DNA from: Laetiporus sulphureus 93-53
Taxonomy: Eukaryota; Basidiomycota; Agaricomycetes; Polyporales; Laetiporaceae
Assembly (NCBI RefSeq): GCF_001632365.1
Contig: NW_024468554.1
Span: 65,358-129,357, forward strand
DNA: 64,000 nt
Reading direction: 5' to 3'
Part shown: piece after piece, positions 23,602-35,650 of the stretch
Numbering within the stretch: position 1 is the stretch's first letter
Layout of the letters: the number at the start of each line of letters is the position of its first letter
The notes under the pieces: generated by a model
Databases searched by the model: none
Told to the model about the DNA's origin: nothing
What the model saw: only the letters and a program-made list of their open reading frames with translations
Position numbers and translations under genes: made by a program

Positions 23602-25469
23602 ATGACTACTTTCAATACTTCAGACGTTGATGACCTTCACGTCCCTGCCGACTCAAGCAGCACGACCTCCGACGTAGCAGACAAGGAAGCCGCCGTTACT
23701 ACACATGGTACAACCCCCAGGTGGCCCTTTGTTATATTTGGACTTGGCTGACCACTTTCCCAGGTGACGATGTCATTTACGAGCACTCACCCCCAGAACG
23801 CCGCCAAATTGGCATTATTAGCGCGTCGTTCTTGATTTTTAACCGCATGATTGGCACAGGCATTTTCGCTACGCCGAGTTCCATCTTCGAGCTATGTGGA
23901 AGCGTCGGCCTTTCTCTCTTCATCTGGGTAGCCGGCATGCTGATCGCCATGGCCGGCACGGCTGTCTACCTTGAGTTCGGCACTGCGATCCCCAAGAACG
24001 GCGGCGAGAAAAACTACCTCGAATACGTCTACCGGAAGCCTCGGTTTTTGGTCACGGCTATGTTCGCGTCCTACGTGGTGCTGCTTGGATGGGCGGCCAG
24101 CAACAGCGTCATTTTCGGCGAGTACATCCTCGAAGCCGCTCAGGTCGATGTGAACCGGTGGAATCAACGTGGCATCGGGCTGGCGTGTATAACGACCGCA
24201 TTCCTCATCCATGCCTTTGCATTGAAGTGGGGACTGCGGCTGCAAAATTTCCTCGGCGTTGTCAAGCTGGCGATCATACTTCTGATTGTTGTCACGGGAT
24301 GGGTGGCGCTTGCGGGCCACATGAGGATCGACAATCCACATAACTTTGACAGTGCCTTTGAAGGCACCAAAGGGAATGCATATGGGATCGTGACATCACT
24401 GTACGATGTGATCTGGAGCTACATTGGATATTCAAATGCCAACTATGTAAGCAATCCTGAACGCCTCTTTGGTGGAGCAACATACTGACCAGTCCAGGCT
24501 CTGAGCGAAACACACAATCCCGAAAGGACTCTCAAAATCGCGGCCACCATAGCTATAATCTCGGTATCCATCCTATACATGCTGGTCAATATCGCGTACT
24601 TCGCGGCTGTACCAAAAGAGGAGATCATTTCTTCGGGCCGTATTCTCGCCGCGTCTTTCTTCGTCAACATGTTTGGAGCAAGGGCCGGAAGAGCATTGTC
24701 TGTTTTCGTGGCATTGTCGGCCTTTGGCAATGTCTTGTCTGTCATTTTCTCGCAAGGAAGACGTACGCTCTACTCCCATCTTCGATTATACTTCAGAATC
24801 CTCGACGCTAACTGCCATACAGTCGTACAGGAGCTGGGGCGTGAGGGGATCCTTCCCTTCTCTCGGCTTTGGGCAAGCAACAAGCCATTCAATGCCCCTG
24901 CCGCAGGGTTATTCGAGCACTGGGTGGTGTCGATTATCATCATGCTTGCTCCTCCGCCTGGAGATGCCTATAATTTCCTCGTCAAGTAAGTGCTTCGCGA
25001 TGCCTTCTGGTAGCAGGGTTACTGACATTTACTCAACTATAGCCTAATCACGTACCCGCTCTCCATCGTCAACACGTTCGTCTCCGCCGGTCTGATCTGG
25101 ATCTACTTCAACAAGAAGAAGCTGGACTGGAATCCTCCCATCAAAGCAGGCCTGCCGGTCACCGTCTTCTTCATGCTCTCGAACGTCTATCTCATAGTGG
25201 CGCCATACGTACCCCCAAGCGACGGCGAAAGTGTCTACAATGATCTACCTTACTATCTGCACTGTGTTGTGGCCCTCGGTATCTTCGCCGTCGGAGCCAT
25301 ATATTGGATATTCTGGGCTAAGATACTTCCAAAGATTGGGCATTACCGTCTGGAGCAGGAAACTATAATCGCTGATGATGGATGGTCGCGGACGGTCTTC
25401 GTTCACAAGCCTCTTGGGGAGACTACTCGTGCTACTACTACTGATACTACGGAAGATGAAGGGAAATAA
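23602..25469 (+). CDS. APC-superfamily amino acid permease, MUP1-like (methionine)
   Basis: Plasma-membrane amino acid transporter of the LAT-like group that includes yeast high-affinity methionine permease MUP1. Five exons (23602-23707, 23764-24446, 24498-24762, 24823-24985, 25043-25469) join in frame to 547 residues. A polar N-tail leads into the first helix pair with SFLIFNRMIGTGIFATPSS, matching the family's unwound TM1 (N-x-x-I-G-x-G-I-F). Next come EFGTAIPKNGGEKNYLEYVY, then WSYIGYSNANY spliced to ALSETHNPERTLK, and QGRLVQELGREGILPFS. The C-terminal end is polar and threonine-rich. The ATG at 23602 was preferred. An upstream in-frame ATG at 23509 would add 31 residues that do not resemble the family. 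It converges on the FAD monooxygenase with only about 180 bases between stops. Methionine specificity is inferred. Confidence 0.88.
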
Positions 25470-25651
25470 TGATCGGATTTCCGACAATGATGATGTGCGC
25501 GTGTAGCTAGCGTTAAAAATGAGCCTATATGTGGCGGTCACTCGCCCGTATAACACTGTTTAAGGGGTCAACATTGTCTAGCAAGGAATCGTAGGTGTCT
25601 TCTAACAAGTAATGTAAGCTATCTCTATCGCGCTCATTGGAGCTCAATGCT

Positions 25652-27348
25652 TCAATGTACGGAAAACCTCACAACCGAGTCTCCCTCGGCCCAGAGCCTA
25701 CGTTCCTTCTTTACCACATCCTCAAATGCAGCCACAACATCATGTTCGCTCAACCACGTCGTGCTCGGCCTAGTCTGCAACTTCTGCCTCAACTCTTCAT
25801 CGCTCTTCGCGATGCTGCCCTTCCGCGGATTCCCCAGCACATCTTTCAACAGCCTTTCTGTATGCGGTCGTCGCGTCTCTTCGTACAGACGCAACACCCT
25901 CTCAATCTCCGCCACGGACGGTTTCGAGCTCCGATGGTGGTCAACGGGCAAAACATGCAGGAACGAGAGGAGAAGAGCGTAGGCGTCGTCGATTGCGAGA
26001 GAACCACCGGCAGCGTAGGCTCCGCCATGGGTATGAGCTGCGTCACCGACAAGGGTGACGCGCGACCCGAAGGTCCATGTGGGCAGTGCTTCGCCAGCCC
26101 AGTTGGGAAAGAGACGAACGGAAGGTGTTGCGAGTGTTAGGGCGCGTACAACAGGGTTCCAGTCCTATTTTGGTGTGAATGGGTCAATGAGACGATTCAA
26201 GAAGGATGAGAAGGTCGTCTGTATGATAGGACGGGAGCGTACCTTGTATGCTTCCCGGAGGATATTCACGTCGCCTTGATCATCCCAGTTGACCTCTTCC
26301 GATTCATGACCAAAGTTGAGAGTAGGGTCGTAACTTCCGACGATGGTGAACTGATTCTTGCCTATATATATTTTAGAGCGCTGCGCCGTCGTTCCGGAGC
26401 CATAGTCAGACGTACCAAGCTTAGAGGCGAAGAAGAATTTGTCAAGACCCCACTGCAGAGAAGATTAAGGTTGTGCTCCCAAGTAGTATAGTTAGGCATA
26501 CCCAATGAGTAGAATCAGGCGGCAGGTCCAGTACGCCTTCGACAAGGGAAGCATCATATGTTGCCCTCATAATTATACGGCCCGTCCATTTCAACTTATG
26601 ATGGGGCACGAATGCCGTGCGCACTTTCTGTGCACGCTCATCAGGAAAAGGGTTGGGCAGCGAAGAGGGGATTCCAGTCATACCGAGTGGATTCCGTCTG
26701 CTCCAACTAGGATATCCCCCTTGACGCTCGTTCCGTCGGCGAAGAAGACCGTAACTGAATCAGGTTCCACTGTTGCGTTTTGGACCTTCTTCTTGACGTG
26801 TACGAGCTCTGGCGGTACGTGCTGCAGCAGGGCTTGATGCAGGTGAGCGCGGTGGAATCGTGCAGTCTGGTGTCGTCGATCGATGACCCCCACAAACGTG
26901 TCGTAGCTGACGATCTCATTCGTCTTCCAATGCCTATTTGGGGTTTGTGATGTCAAAGAATGCCCGTAACCACACAGAAACTATCTCATTCTGGACTCAG
27001 GAGGACGTATGAAAACATACCGATAGATCATGGGAAGATGAGCATTTGGACCACGAAACGCAACGTCATCGTCGAGCGCATTGTGCACACCCAACCTCTC
27101 GAGTGTGCGCAATCCCTGTGAAGATCGACAACAATCGTCAGAATGGCTTGCGTCTGGATAATTCGCAGAGATGGCGAGCGGAAACAGACATTCGGACTCA
27201 ACGCGATGCTTGCTCCGATCTCCTTCAACTCCGTCGCTTGGTCGAACAATTCAACTTCGATCTGGGGATGATTTCGAAGGGCGATCGCGGTGGCAAGACC
27301 CGCGATGCCTGCTCCGGCAATGATCACTTTCAGCTTCTTGTCGGCCAT
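25652..27348 (-). CDS. FAD-dependent monooxygenase, salicylate hydroxylase-like
   Basis: Class A flavoprotein monooxygenase that would hydroxylate an aromatic substrate with NAD(P)H. The N-terminus carries the FAD-binding GxGxxG fingerprint (VIIAGAGIAGLATAIAL) and the acidic end of the Rossmann fold (EVELFDQA). The DG motif is LVGADGIHS, and the GD motif is RVTLVGDAAHTHGGAYAAGG, which contacts FAD ribityl and NADPH. Several introns interrupt it, for example between IALSPN and GLRTLERLG, and before HWKTNEIVSYD. The C-terminus (RRPHTERLLKDVLGN to VVRFSVH) fits the family. The start at 27348 gives MADKKLKVIIAG directly. No stop was needed inside an exon. Salicylate is only one possible substrate. 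Confidence 0.88.
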
Positions 27349-28205
27349 TACAGTGACATCAAAGAGTCGGGCAGTCCCTTACCTGCGATCGGTCAGGCTG
27401 CGCAACTGTTCGTTCTATGTAAGATGCCGCTTGCACAATGACCGATCGCGAGCACGCAAACACTAGAGACATGGAGGTATTTTCGAGCGTGCTATATGCT
27501 GTGACAAATGTTAATTAGATAGTCAACCTTTAACAATAATAAGTGGACGTTACATGTGCCGCCGCAAATCTAGAATATGATAGCCACAATGAAACTGTGG
27601 TATATTACAAACCATAGTTTGGGAGTATTATACTTCCCATAAGAAATTCAACATAACGGATTGGCGGGGGTTGACATTTATATTTCCATATTTGTGACTA
27701 CGTGCATTCTGCGAAGTTTGAATTTGCCCTGTAGGATTTTGGACAATCCCATGTATGGTCTCAAATGTGAATTTTACTAGACAAATTGCGACCAACACAA
27801 ATAATGAACTAGAATCTGACTATCTAATTATCATTTGCTAAGCATATTACATGCTTGAAAATGGCACCATGTCTCCCGTGAAAGAGCGCTATTTCCATCA
27901 TGCATCTAAAGGGCAGGTTCCCATAGACATGGCTCAGTTTGTCAAGCTATGCCTCGACTACTGGTAAGCAGATGGCTTATAAGCATTACAGTGATGGCGT
28001 TTTCTTGTGAAAAGGTTACAAATGTAACATGCAATAACAGGTCAGTACAAGTAAGCAAATATATTGACTCGATGATGGCAAGGTAACTGAGGTCATCAAA
28101 TATTGTATGTTACATGTTAGATATTAATTTTAACCATAAATACAAGTGGATGTTATGCAGGGGTAGTGATGAAAGAATAAGGTTCTAATGCACCATTCAG
28201 TGGTG
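27349..28205. other. AT-rich intergenic region with short hairpins
   Basis: About 850 AT-rich bases upstream of the monooxygenase. A hairpin-like pair (AAACTGTGGT / ACCATAGTTT) lies near 27590-27620 and AAGCAT/ATGCTT near 27840-27856. Two diverged direct repeats of about 40 bases are seen at 27516-27556 and 28117-28157. These could be a decayed miniature transposon. No gene was recognised. Confidence 0.4.
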
Positions 28206-28282
28206 ACAACGCTTCAAGGATGCGTTCGCTGCAGACTTAGGAAGGTGTGGAGAGGAGGCCAAATAGTGAGTCGCTTGACCAC
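28206..28282 (+). pseudogene. Aldehyde dehydrogenase exon fragment
   Basis: This stretch encodes FKDAFAADLGRCGEEAK and then a GT-AG intron-like tail. It closely matches bases 60926-61000 inside the larger ALDH fragment. The frame upstream is disturbed by an apparent 8-base deletion relative to the 60.9-kb copy. Similarity ends just before the Gypsy-A insertion site. It is a relic exon, not a gene. Confidence 0.75.
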
Positions 28283-28306
28283 AGCGCTTGGCAAGGAATG
28301 GCACAT

Positions 28307-29023
28307 TGTCACAGCACTGCCGGACAAGAGATCAAAAAGACTAAAAGGGGCAGTCACATGGAACGTGCTGCCCTGATCCCCCTGATCCCTAGGAATCCCC
28401 CTGAACCCTATGTGGCGCAAGAGCCTGAGACTTACTAATTGATGTGGCTAGCACAGGAAAGGGATAGAGATATATCAAGGAGCTGGTAAGCTCAGTGGGT
28501 GCTATGGTAGTAGACGAGGAGAAACAATCTGAAGTTTCATCCTCTACATGGCTGATCTTATATACACGTATAGTGGGCTATCTTACCTAAGCTACCTATC
28601 TACGGGTATAAGCTAATGGCCGTACATGAAACAATAGGATGTCCGGATGTAGAACAATAAGTGGGAAGATCGATGGTTGCTGCAGTAATGCATGTGAACA
28701 TCGTGCCTATCTTGTTTCCCCTTTTGTTCTCCGGTGTGAACATCGTGCCTATCTGGGCTTCTGGCTAAACTAATAGAAAGCGGAAGGCTGATGCATAACA
28801 ATAGTCCTTGTTCCCTTTGTTCCCAAATGGGTGCCTCTATTGTATCATGGAATAGCCAGGTCCGACCGCATCATCCGTGGGTCTGGACCATAACATGTGA
28901 TGTGGACTATCACCTGTTCCCTACGCATCGCGTCTGTGGCTAAGTGGCATGGGATATTGGTGAAGCATGTGATCTGTGGTGTGAGAAAAGCCATGTGCAG
29001 ACATTTGTGACAAAAATCTGACA
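28307..29023 (-). repeat. Gypsy-A 3' LTR
   Basis: 717 bp, the left boundary of the element, preceded by the CACAT target duplication. It matches the other Gypsy-A LTR over its whole length, with scattered mostly transitional differences. A TATA-like string (tatatacacgtata) lies near 28558-28571. Confidence 0.95.
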
Positions 29024-29041
29024 CTACCCCCTTCTCAAGGC

Positions 29042-32000
29042 TCATTGTCTCAAGGAGCCAAAACCTTTATTTCCCCTTCTCGTTGCGCACAACGGTTGGT
29101 AGCTTCGGGAGGGAAGCCCTTCGGCATAATATTCGAAGATTATCTGGGCTATCCTGTCTCCCTGCTTTACCGAAAATGCAAAATCTGTTGTGTTGATCAG
29201 TACGACCTTGAGTTCTCCAGTGTAATCAGGGTCAACGACTCCTGCACCCACGTCAATTCCTCATGCAGCCAGTCCGCTGCGTGGAGCTATTCGTGTATAG
29301 GTGTGTTTGGGAGGGTCAATTGCGACTCCTGTTCCTACCACAGCTCGTGAATGCGGGGGAATTTCGTGCATTTCTGCCGCATAAATATCCCATCCTGCTG
29401 CTTCATCTGAGGATTTTTTCGGTGATTTGGCGAGATCTGTCATCTTATGATATAGGAAGAACTCGTCCGGATGGTCGGACATATTGATTCTGTGTGTGGA
29501 TATCAGTGCAACTTCGTATGAGGATAATTCAAAGCATTTTCCACCAAAAGTGACGACCCTGATTGGTGCTTTGGCTGCATCTGGGTGTTGCTGGTGGAAT
29601 TCTTGAAGAAGCTCGTCGGCGTTGGTAAGATTCGTTCGGGGTTCCCATGTGTCGTCGGAATGGTCATAGCCTTTCCATTTGACGAGGTATTGGACCCTTC
29701 CCCTTATGACCTTCGAGTCTAGTATTTCTTCAACTTCGAATTCTGATTCTCCTTCGATTTCTATGGCTGGGGGCTTTGGGGGTTCGCGGTTTGCGACTGT
29801 GTCTTGATGGTATATCATCAGCTTGCTATCATGGAAGACTGAATGGACCTTCATTTGCTTGGGCAATTCCAGTTTGAATGTGACTGGGCCTAGCTTCTGA
29901 AGTACTTTGTAAGGTCTGAAGTTTTGTGTGCCTAGCTTCGCGGATTTGACTTTTACTCTAAAATCTTTTCCCTTGAGTAGTACTAAGTCTCCGACTTTGA
30001 ATGGGACTTCTCCCTTTTTCTCATCGAAGTACCATTTCATCCGTGAAGCTGAAACTTCCAATGCTGCTTTTGCCTGTTCCTGGGCCTCAGTTCGGTGGGC
30101 GAATAGGTGTTTCAATGAGGGATGACATATTGATTCGTGTATGTCTGGTGCCATTTTTGGATGTCGGCCATATTCGACGAAGAAAGGGGAAAGTGCAGTG
30201 GACTCAAGAGTCTGGTTGTTGTATGAAAATTCTGCCGTCGGCAGGTAATAGACCCAATTGTTTTGTCTGTGGTTGCAGTACATGCGTAGATACTGTTCCA
30301 ACACCTGGTTAACCCTTTCCATCTGACCGTCTGTTTGGGGATGGTATGCTGTAGACATTGTTGACTTTATACCGAGCTTCTGGCAGAACTCCTGAAAAAG
30401 TTTGCTCGTGAATTGAGTACCTCTGTCTGAGATAATTTGGCACGGCAGTCCGTGGAGTTTGAAGACTTTGTTATAGAAAACATTAGCGACTTGCGACGAT
30501 GTGACTGTATCATCTGTTGCATAGAAGTGCGCTCGTTTCATGAGTCTGTCTGTATTGCCGTCTTCTTTTCCCCTCTAAAGTCGATGGCTGGAGGAAGTTG
30601 TGTGATGACTGTGACAATTTTCCATGGTTCTCCTGGTACCTCATTTGGTTGTAATAGTCCGTATGGTTTTTCTCTTGAGTACTTGTTGCATTGACAACTG
30701 TCGCAACCCTGTACATATTGGTTAACCATTACAGACATTCCTGGCCACCAATAATTCCGAGTAATGAGCTCCAACATTTTGAACCTGCCTGGGTGTCTGG
30801 CTGGTAAAGTGTCGTGGTGGAGCTTTATTAGGTCTAGGCGTAGCTGTTGATCTTTGGGGACGTAAACCTTTCCGCGATGGAGCAGCAGTCCGTGCTCAAA
30901 GTTCCATTCTGTGAGGTTTTTCCCAAATTCGCGCTGTCCTGTAGTCAAAAGTGCATGATAATCCTTGGTCATAGTGTCGTCTGTGAGTGCCTTTTTGATC
31001 CTTTCCAGTAGTTGAGCATCATCAACTTCAGATGCGTGAGCGGGTCAAATCGCATTGATAGCGAAAAATTCAGGTTTTAACAGCATTTGGTTCGAATTGT
31101 CGCTGTCTACCCCCCTCTCATGGTCTGGCCTCCTGAACAGAGGATCGGCACGAAGCATTGTCTTTCCAGGCTGGTGACTGAGTACAAAATTAAATCGTGT
31201 GAGGAATAATGACCAGCGCGCTTGGCACCGGGATAATTTCTATGCCTGACGGAAGTATGTAAGGTTGAGATGATCTGACCAAATCTCAATGGGTTCTGGG
31301 TGTCCTTCTAAGTAGTGCTGGTATTCTTCTAGTGCCCGAATAATGGCAAGCATTTCCTTGTCGTAGATCTCGTAGTTTCGCTCATGTTCATTGAGTGACT
31401 TTGAGTAGTATGCGACTGGGTGCCATAGCTTGTCTTCTCTCAGTTGTTCGAGTACTGCACCAGTTGCATAGTCTGAGGAGTCTGTCTCTAGTCAGTATGG
31501 TGCAGTGTCATAGGGGAGTTGTAAGATCGGGGCTGATGTGAACGCCGTTTTGAGTGCACTGAAGGCTTGGTCTTGCTCTTCCTTCCATTGTCAGGGCACA
31601 TTCTTACAGGTGAGAAGCATTAAAGGTTGTGCGAGTTTCGCAAAGTCCTTTATGAATCGCCTGTAGAAATTTGCGAATCCTAAAAAGGCCTGTACTTGTT
31701 TGACCTTAGTAGGTGTGGGCCAGCCAAGCACACCTTTGACTTTGGCAGGATCCATCTGTACTGAGTTCTTGCTAATGATCATGCCAAGATACTCAATCGA
31801 GGATTGTTCAAAAAAGCATTTTTCCGGTTTGGCATATAAGTCATTGTCCCGGAGACGCTGTAGAACTGCTTTTACTAGTCGTCAGTGTTCTTCGAGATCG
31901 TCCGTAAATATGAGAATGTCATCTAAATAGACTACCACCTTTCCAGTGCGGGTTAAGTCTTCGAGGACTGTATTCATCATTGTTTGGAAGGTGCTAGGAG

Positions 32001-33261
32001 CATTGCAGAAACTGAAGTACATTACTGTGGGTTCAAAGAGGCCGCAGTGCGTGATAAAGGTGGCTTTTTCTTCGTCTCCTTCCCTAATCCTTATATTGTT
32101 GAACCCCCATCTCAGATCAAGCTTTGTAAATATGCTAGCATGTGAGAGTCTGTCGATGAGGTCCGAAATGCGTGGGATTGGGAACTTGTTCTTCTTTGTT
32201 ACTGCGTTGAGGTTCCTGTAATCTTGGACTAGTCTCAACGATCTGTCTTTCTTTTTGACGAAGAAGACGGGTGCTGCTGTTGGACTTCTTGATCTCTTGA
32301 TATATCCTTTGGTCAACTCTTGATCTATCCACGTGTCGAGCGAATTTCTTTCCTGTAAGTTCATAGGATATAACTTTGCCGGGCATGGTAATGATGCCTC
32401 TGGAACAAGTTCGATTGGATGATCATAGGGCTTTCTTGTGGGCATTCGTTCTGACTGCTTCTTGGAGAACACATCACCATACTCGTGGAAGTGTTTGGGG
32501 ACATAGGCTGACCAGTAGTCTTTGTCCTGTTCTCCTTTTTGTGGTGTTCTATCCCGATTCCTCTTGGTGTCAAGGCCCATGATGAGCGACGCTACAGCTT
32601 GTGTGTCAGGGTCTTCTGATAATGACACCTATCTAATGAAGCTGTCCATGTCGTTCCAGTTGTCACCTAACTCCTGGGAACTGATGAACTCCATCAGGTC
32701 TTTGATGTGGGGGATGTTTGTGTCTTCCAGGTCCTCCTCCTGGACTGCTACCTGTGAGGGTGCGTATCTATGTGGGCATCGGGTGAAATTGACTGTGAGT
32801 TTTCCTCAATCTACTTCAGGGTTGTGCTCCTTGAGGAAACTCATGCCTAGTATAACGTCCTTGTGACCTATATCGGTAACCAGAAGGCTTTGTCTGCTTA
32901 TGTGGTTTCCTATAGTTATACTCAGAAGAACCCTTTTCTTAATGGTTCCACCCTTGTTGTGGGATGCATCTGCGTTATAAACCCTGATCTCCTTCTCAAG
33001 TGAGATCATAGCAAGATTCAATTGATCAACCAGCCGTGGGTTGATGTAGCAAGAATATGCTCCTGAATCGAGGAGCGCCTCAGTCTGGACTTTCCTTACT
33101 CCCTGTTTGAGGTGCACAGGTAAATCAATCGCATGTTTTGACGAACCAGTAGATGCAATGTATAGAAAACTTGATACTGGTACATGCGAGAGCGAGTAGG
33201 TACTATTACAATGTTTATGGGAACTCTGGCCAGACCTCAGAGAACTCGCTGAAGAAAATCC
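29042..33261 (-). pseudogene. Gypsy-A pol: protease-RT-RNase H-integrase-chromodomain-dUTPase
   Basis: Polyprotein read leftwards, in the -1 frame relative to gag. The protease has LLDSGAYSCYI (about 33070). RT has the intact catalytic box VVVYLDDILIF (about 31930). RNase H includes [13 protein letters not shown]. Integrase has the second Asp (ISDRGTQF) and Glu ([10 protein letters not shown]), but the first catalytic Asp is lost by a 6-base in-frame deletion in the TVDLI region near 30600. A further deletion near 30550 shifts the frame. The chromodomain follows ([29 protein letters not shown], about 29590-29745). The C-terminal dUTPase has all five motifs: [41 protein letters not shown] and RGNKGFGS. 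Stops include TGA at 29261-29263 and 31492-31494 (both shared with Gypsy-B), plus private ones such as LEEH-stop in RT. Confidence 0.9.
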
Positions 33262-34865
33262 TCATCATCGTCTACCTCCGTGATCCTAGCTGCTTCGACA
33301 GCTGGTTCCGGTTCTGCCTCCTTTTCCTTTCCCTTCACGTCATAGCTGGCTATGAAGGTGCGGACTGCTTCCTCTCTTGCCTTGCTATCGTCAGAGCCCG
33401 TTGATGATGCCATGGTAGATATTGCCCTGGTTGCTTGCCCTTGTTTAGGCATTTCAAATTTACCCTTGTACTTAGGGTCTGGGCAGCACTGTTTAAAAAT
33501 GAAGGGGTGTTTCCCGCATCGTACGCACAGCTTCTTCTCCAGCCATCCTTCCTTCTCCTTGGTGAGTGTGGATATTCGATCCACGACCATTGTGTTAGGA
33601 TCTTTCGGGGCCCGTGGTGCCGATGATGATGATGTTGTTACCATTCTGTGCTGTCCTGCCTTATCGGCCCTGAACTTGGACTCCAGTTGAAGACATAGGT
33701 CGAGGTATTCCGGCCATGTGATGGGGTCAGAAATTCCTAGACTGTCTCGTGTGACCATTGCCTGGTGTACGTCCTTGCTTCGATGTTCAGCAATGTAACC
33801 GATGAGTGCAGTGTGCCCTAAGTTGGTCTTAGTGGCCCATTGATGGAACTGTTCTGCGAAGGATACCATTGTGGGATACGTTTTGCTGCAGATCTCCTTC
33901 AAATGCTGCTGCGCATCCTTGTCCAGGTCGAGGGTCCTGTAGTTTACTTTGAGAATGTCGACGAAGTCTTTCCATGTGCCAAGTGCCTGCCGTGCCGCTG
34001 CCCTGGTCACGTATTCGGACATGTATGTGAACGTGCCACCCTCCAAATGCAGCAGGGCCATGGTAATCTTGTGTTCGTCGTCATTGATCTCGTTCCACCG
34101 CATCCATATACCGAGTTGTTGGAGCCAGTCCTCCAGACTTCCTTTGCCCGAGTAGTGTGGAGGCTCAGCAATTTTGATGCGTGGCTTGTGTGATTGGACC
34201 GTACCAGATGTTTGACCTTGCATCACAGTGATGCCGCTTGCTTTGAGCGAAGCTAGCTCATGTCGCAGCTTTGTGTTAGCTGACTTGATCTCCATCATCT
34301 CTTTTTCAATGTCTAACATTGCTGCTTGTGTCCCTGAGAGCTCATCGTTGAGCACTGTTATGTGTGCATCTTGTGCATCGATCCTGTCCTTGAGCTTGCC
34401 ATTTTTAGTTTGGAGGACTGCCTCTTTTAACCGGTGCTCGTTCTTGTTGTTCTGGATCAACGATTCGAAGGCCCTCTTATGTTCGTACATTTTGTTGCCG
34501 AGCACATTGTAGACCTTGGCGACTTCGGTGCTGACTGTGAGCTTCATCACGACGATTACCCATTCTCGGATGTGATCCGGGACTTCGCTGGGAGCAGACT
34601 GTCTGAGTGCATCTTCTAGATGCTCAAATTGATGCCCTTCAAACTCCCAGGTGGGAGAAACATAGGCAGGTAAGAGTGATGGTGTCGGAGACGCGGATCC
34701 TCCAACTTGTAATGCAGAGTCCTGGGGTCCTAGCCCAGGTTCAGGTGAGTTGCACTGCGAGGCGCGTGGAGTGCTGTTGTCGTGTGGTGTCTCGATGTTT
34801 GTATGGAGTATGTCATCCATTCTCTGCTGGAACGTGGATGCGTACGCACGATCGGCTCTTTTCAT
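33237..34865 (-). CDS. Gypsy-A gag, intact 542-residue ORF
   Basis: Uninterrupted gag ORF starting MKRADRAYASTFQQRM. The N-terminal third is polar. A coiled-coil-like region spans about 130-230 (LKDRIDAQDAHITVLNDEL, HELASLKASG). The retrotransposon-gag capsid domain starts near 245 with EPPHYSGKGSLEDWLQQL and includes WMRWNEINDDEHKITMALL. A cysteine cluster near 465-485 (CVRCGKHPFIFKQCCPD) replaces the usual CCHC knuckle. The C-tail is acidic (EVDDDEDFLQRVL). The equivalent gag in Gypsy-B is broken by an 11-base duplication, so this copy preserves the reading frame. Confidence 0.9.
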   Translation of the reverse strand: MKRADRAYASTFQQRMDDILHTNIETPHDNSTPRASQCNSPEPGLGPQDSALQVGGSASPTPSLLPAYVSPTWEFEGHQFEHLEDALRQSAPSEVPDHIREWVIVVMKLTVSTEVAKVYNVLGNKMYEHKRAFESLIQNNKNEHRLKEAVLQTKNGKLKDRIDAQDAHITVLNDELSGTQAAMLDIEKEMMEIKSANTKLRHELASLKASGITVMQGQTSGTVQSHKPRIKIAEPPHYSGKGSLEDWLQQLGIWMRWNEINDDEHKITMALLHLEGGTFTYMSEYVTRAAARQALGTWKDFVDILKVNYRTLDLDKDAQQHLKEICSKTYPTMVSFAEQFHQWATKTNLGHTALIGYIAEHRSKDVHQAMVTRDSLGISDPITWPEYLDLCLQLESKFRADKAGQHRMVTTSSSSAPRAPKDPNTMVVDRISTLTKEKEGWLEKKLCVRCGKHPFIFKQCCPDPKYKGKFEMPKQGQATRAISTMASSTGSDDSKAREEAVRTFIASYDVKGKEKEAEPEPAVEAARITEVDDDEDFLQRVL

Positions 34866-34907
34866 TGTGATGTAAAGATGTGTAAACTAATACAAAAAGT
34901 TCAAGTA

Positions 34908-35650
34908 TCATTTTTTTGTGATCAAAACCAGGGCCTTGACAATCTCCTGTAGCCTCTCTTCCTTCCCTATCTGCTTGAAGCTGATGCTTCCTATCTTCAA
35001 ACAGACCGTATTGATGACCTGCTTCTCAATGAACGTGTAGGTGCGCATTCCGGTATGTAGGTCAGTGCAGACCTTGTCGAGTTCCGTAGCGAGGCTGTAG
35101 ATGGGTCCTTGGTGCTCGTCCTTGAGGTGATACGAGAACACTCCTAAGATGGGTTGGAGCCTGAAGCGAGTAGCGTCTACTTGCTTCGCAAGGGTCTCGA
35201 TATGAATCGTCGGCCTCACTCTAGATAGGAGTGGGTGGATGGGATGGGCAACAGTGTTTATTTTGATAAAGTTCGGCAGTGGCCAGACTGGGATGGGAGC
35301 AATGACAGGGGGAGGAACTGCATTGAATGTAATGAGCTCTGGAGGTGGCGCGGGTTTGTGACCACCCATGGTAAGACATCCCTTTCTGGGCTTGTAGCAT
35401 TCGAGCGGTGGGGTGCGATCACGTGGCTTGCAGATGATTCCGTGCTTTATGATATGTGTTGTATCTACAACCCTAGCTGCTGCACGCTGCCTGTCTGTGG
35501 ACGATGCGCCTAATGACGTGAGAGTGAGGAGCCTTCCACACTCCTTGTTGGTTTCCTGATGCTTGTAGTGTGCGTCGAGGTCGATCCTGGGGGTGGCCTT
35601 GCGCTTTGAAGCCTTGGGCAGCTCAGAGTCTTGCTGAGGCTCACGTCATG
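34908..35650 (-). CDS. Gypsy-A ORF0, uncharacterised ORF upstream of gag
   Basis: An open frame lies between the 5' LTR and gag and is conserved in frame and sequence with 45018-45872 of Gypsy-B. Recognisable shared segments are ELPKASKRKAT, RIDLDAHYKHQETNKE, LGASSTDRQRAAARVVDTTH, APPPELITFNAVPPP, then TKK at the end after IGKEERLQEI. A methionine occurs at 35369 but the conserved part begins earlier, near 35640. A TGA lies at about 35645 where Gypsy-B has TGG. It ends about 40 bases before the gag ATG. I know no family for it. It is polar, lacks membrane segments and is proline-rich in the middle. Confidence 0.65.
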
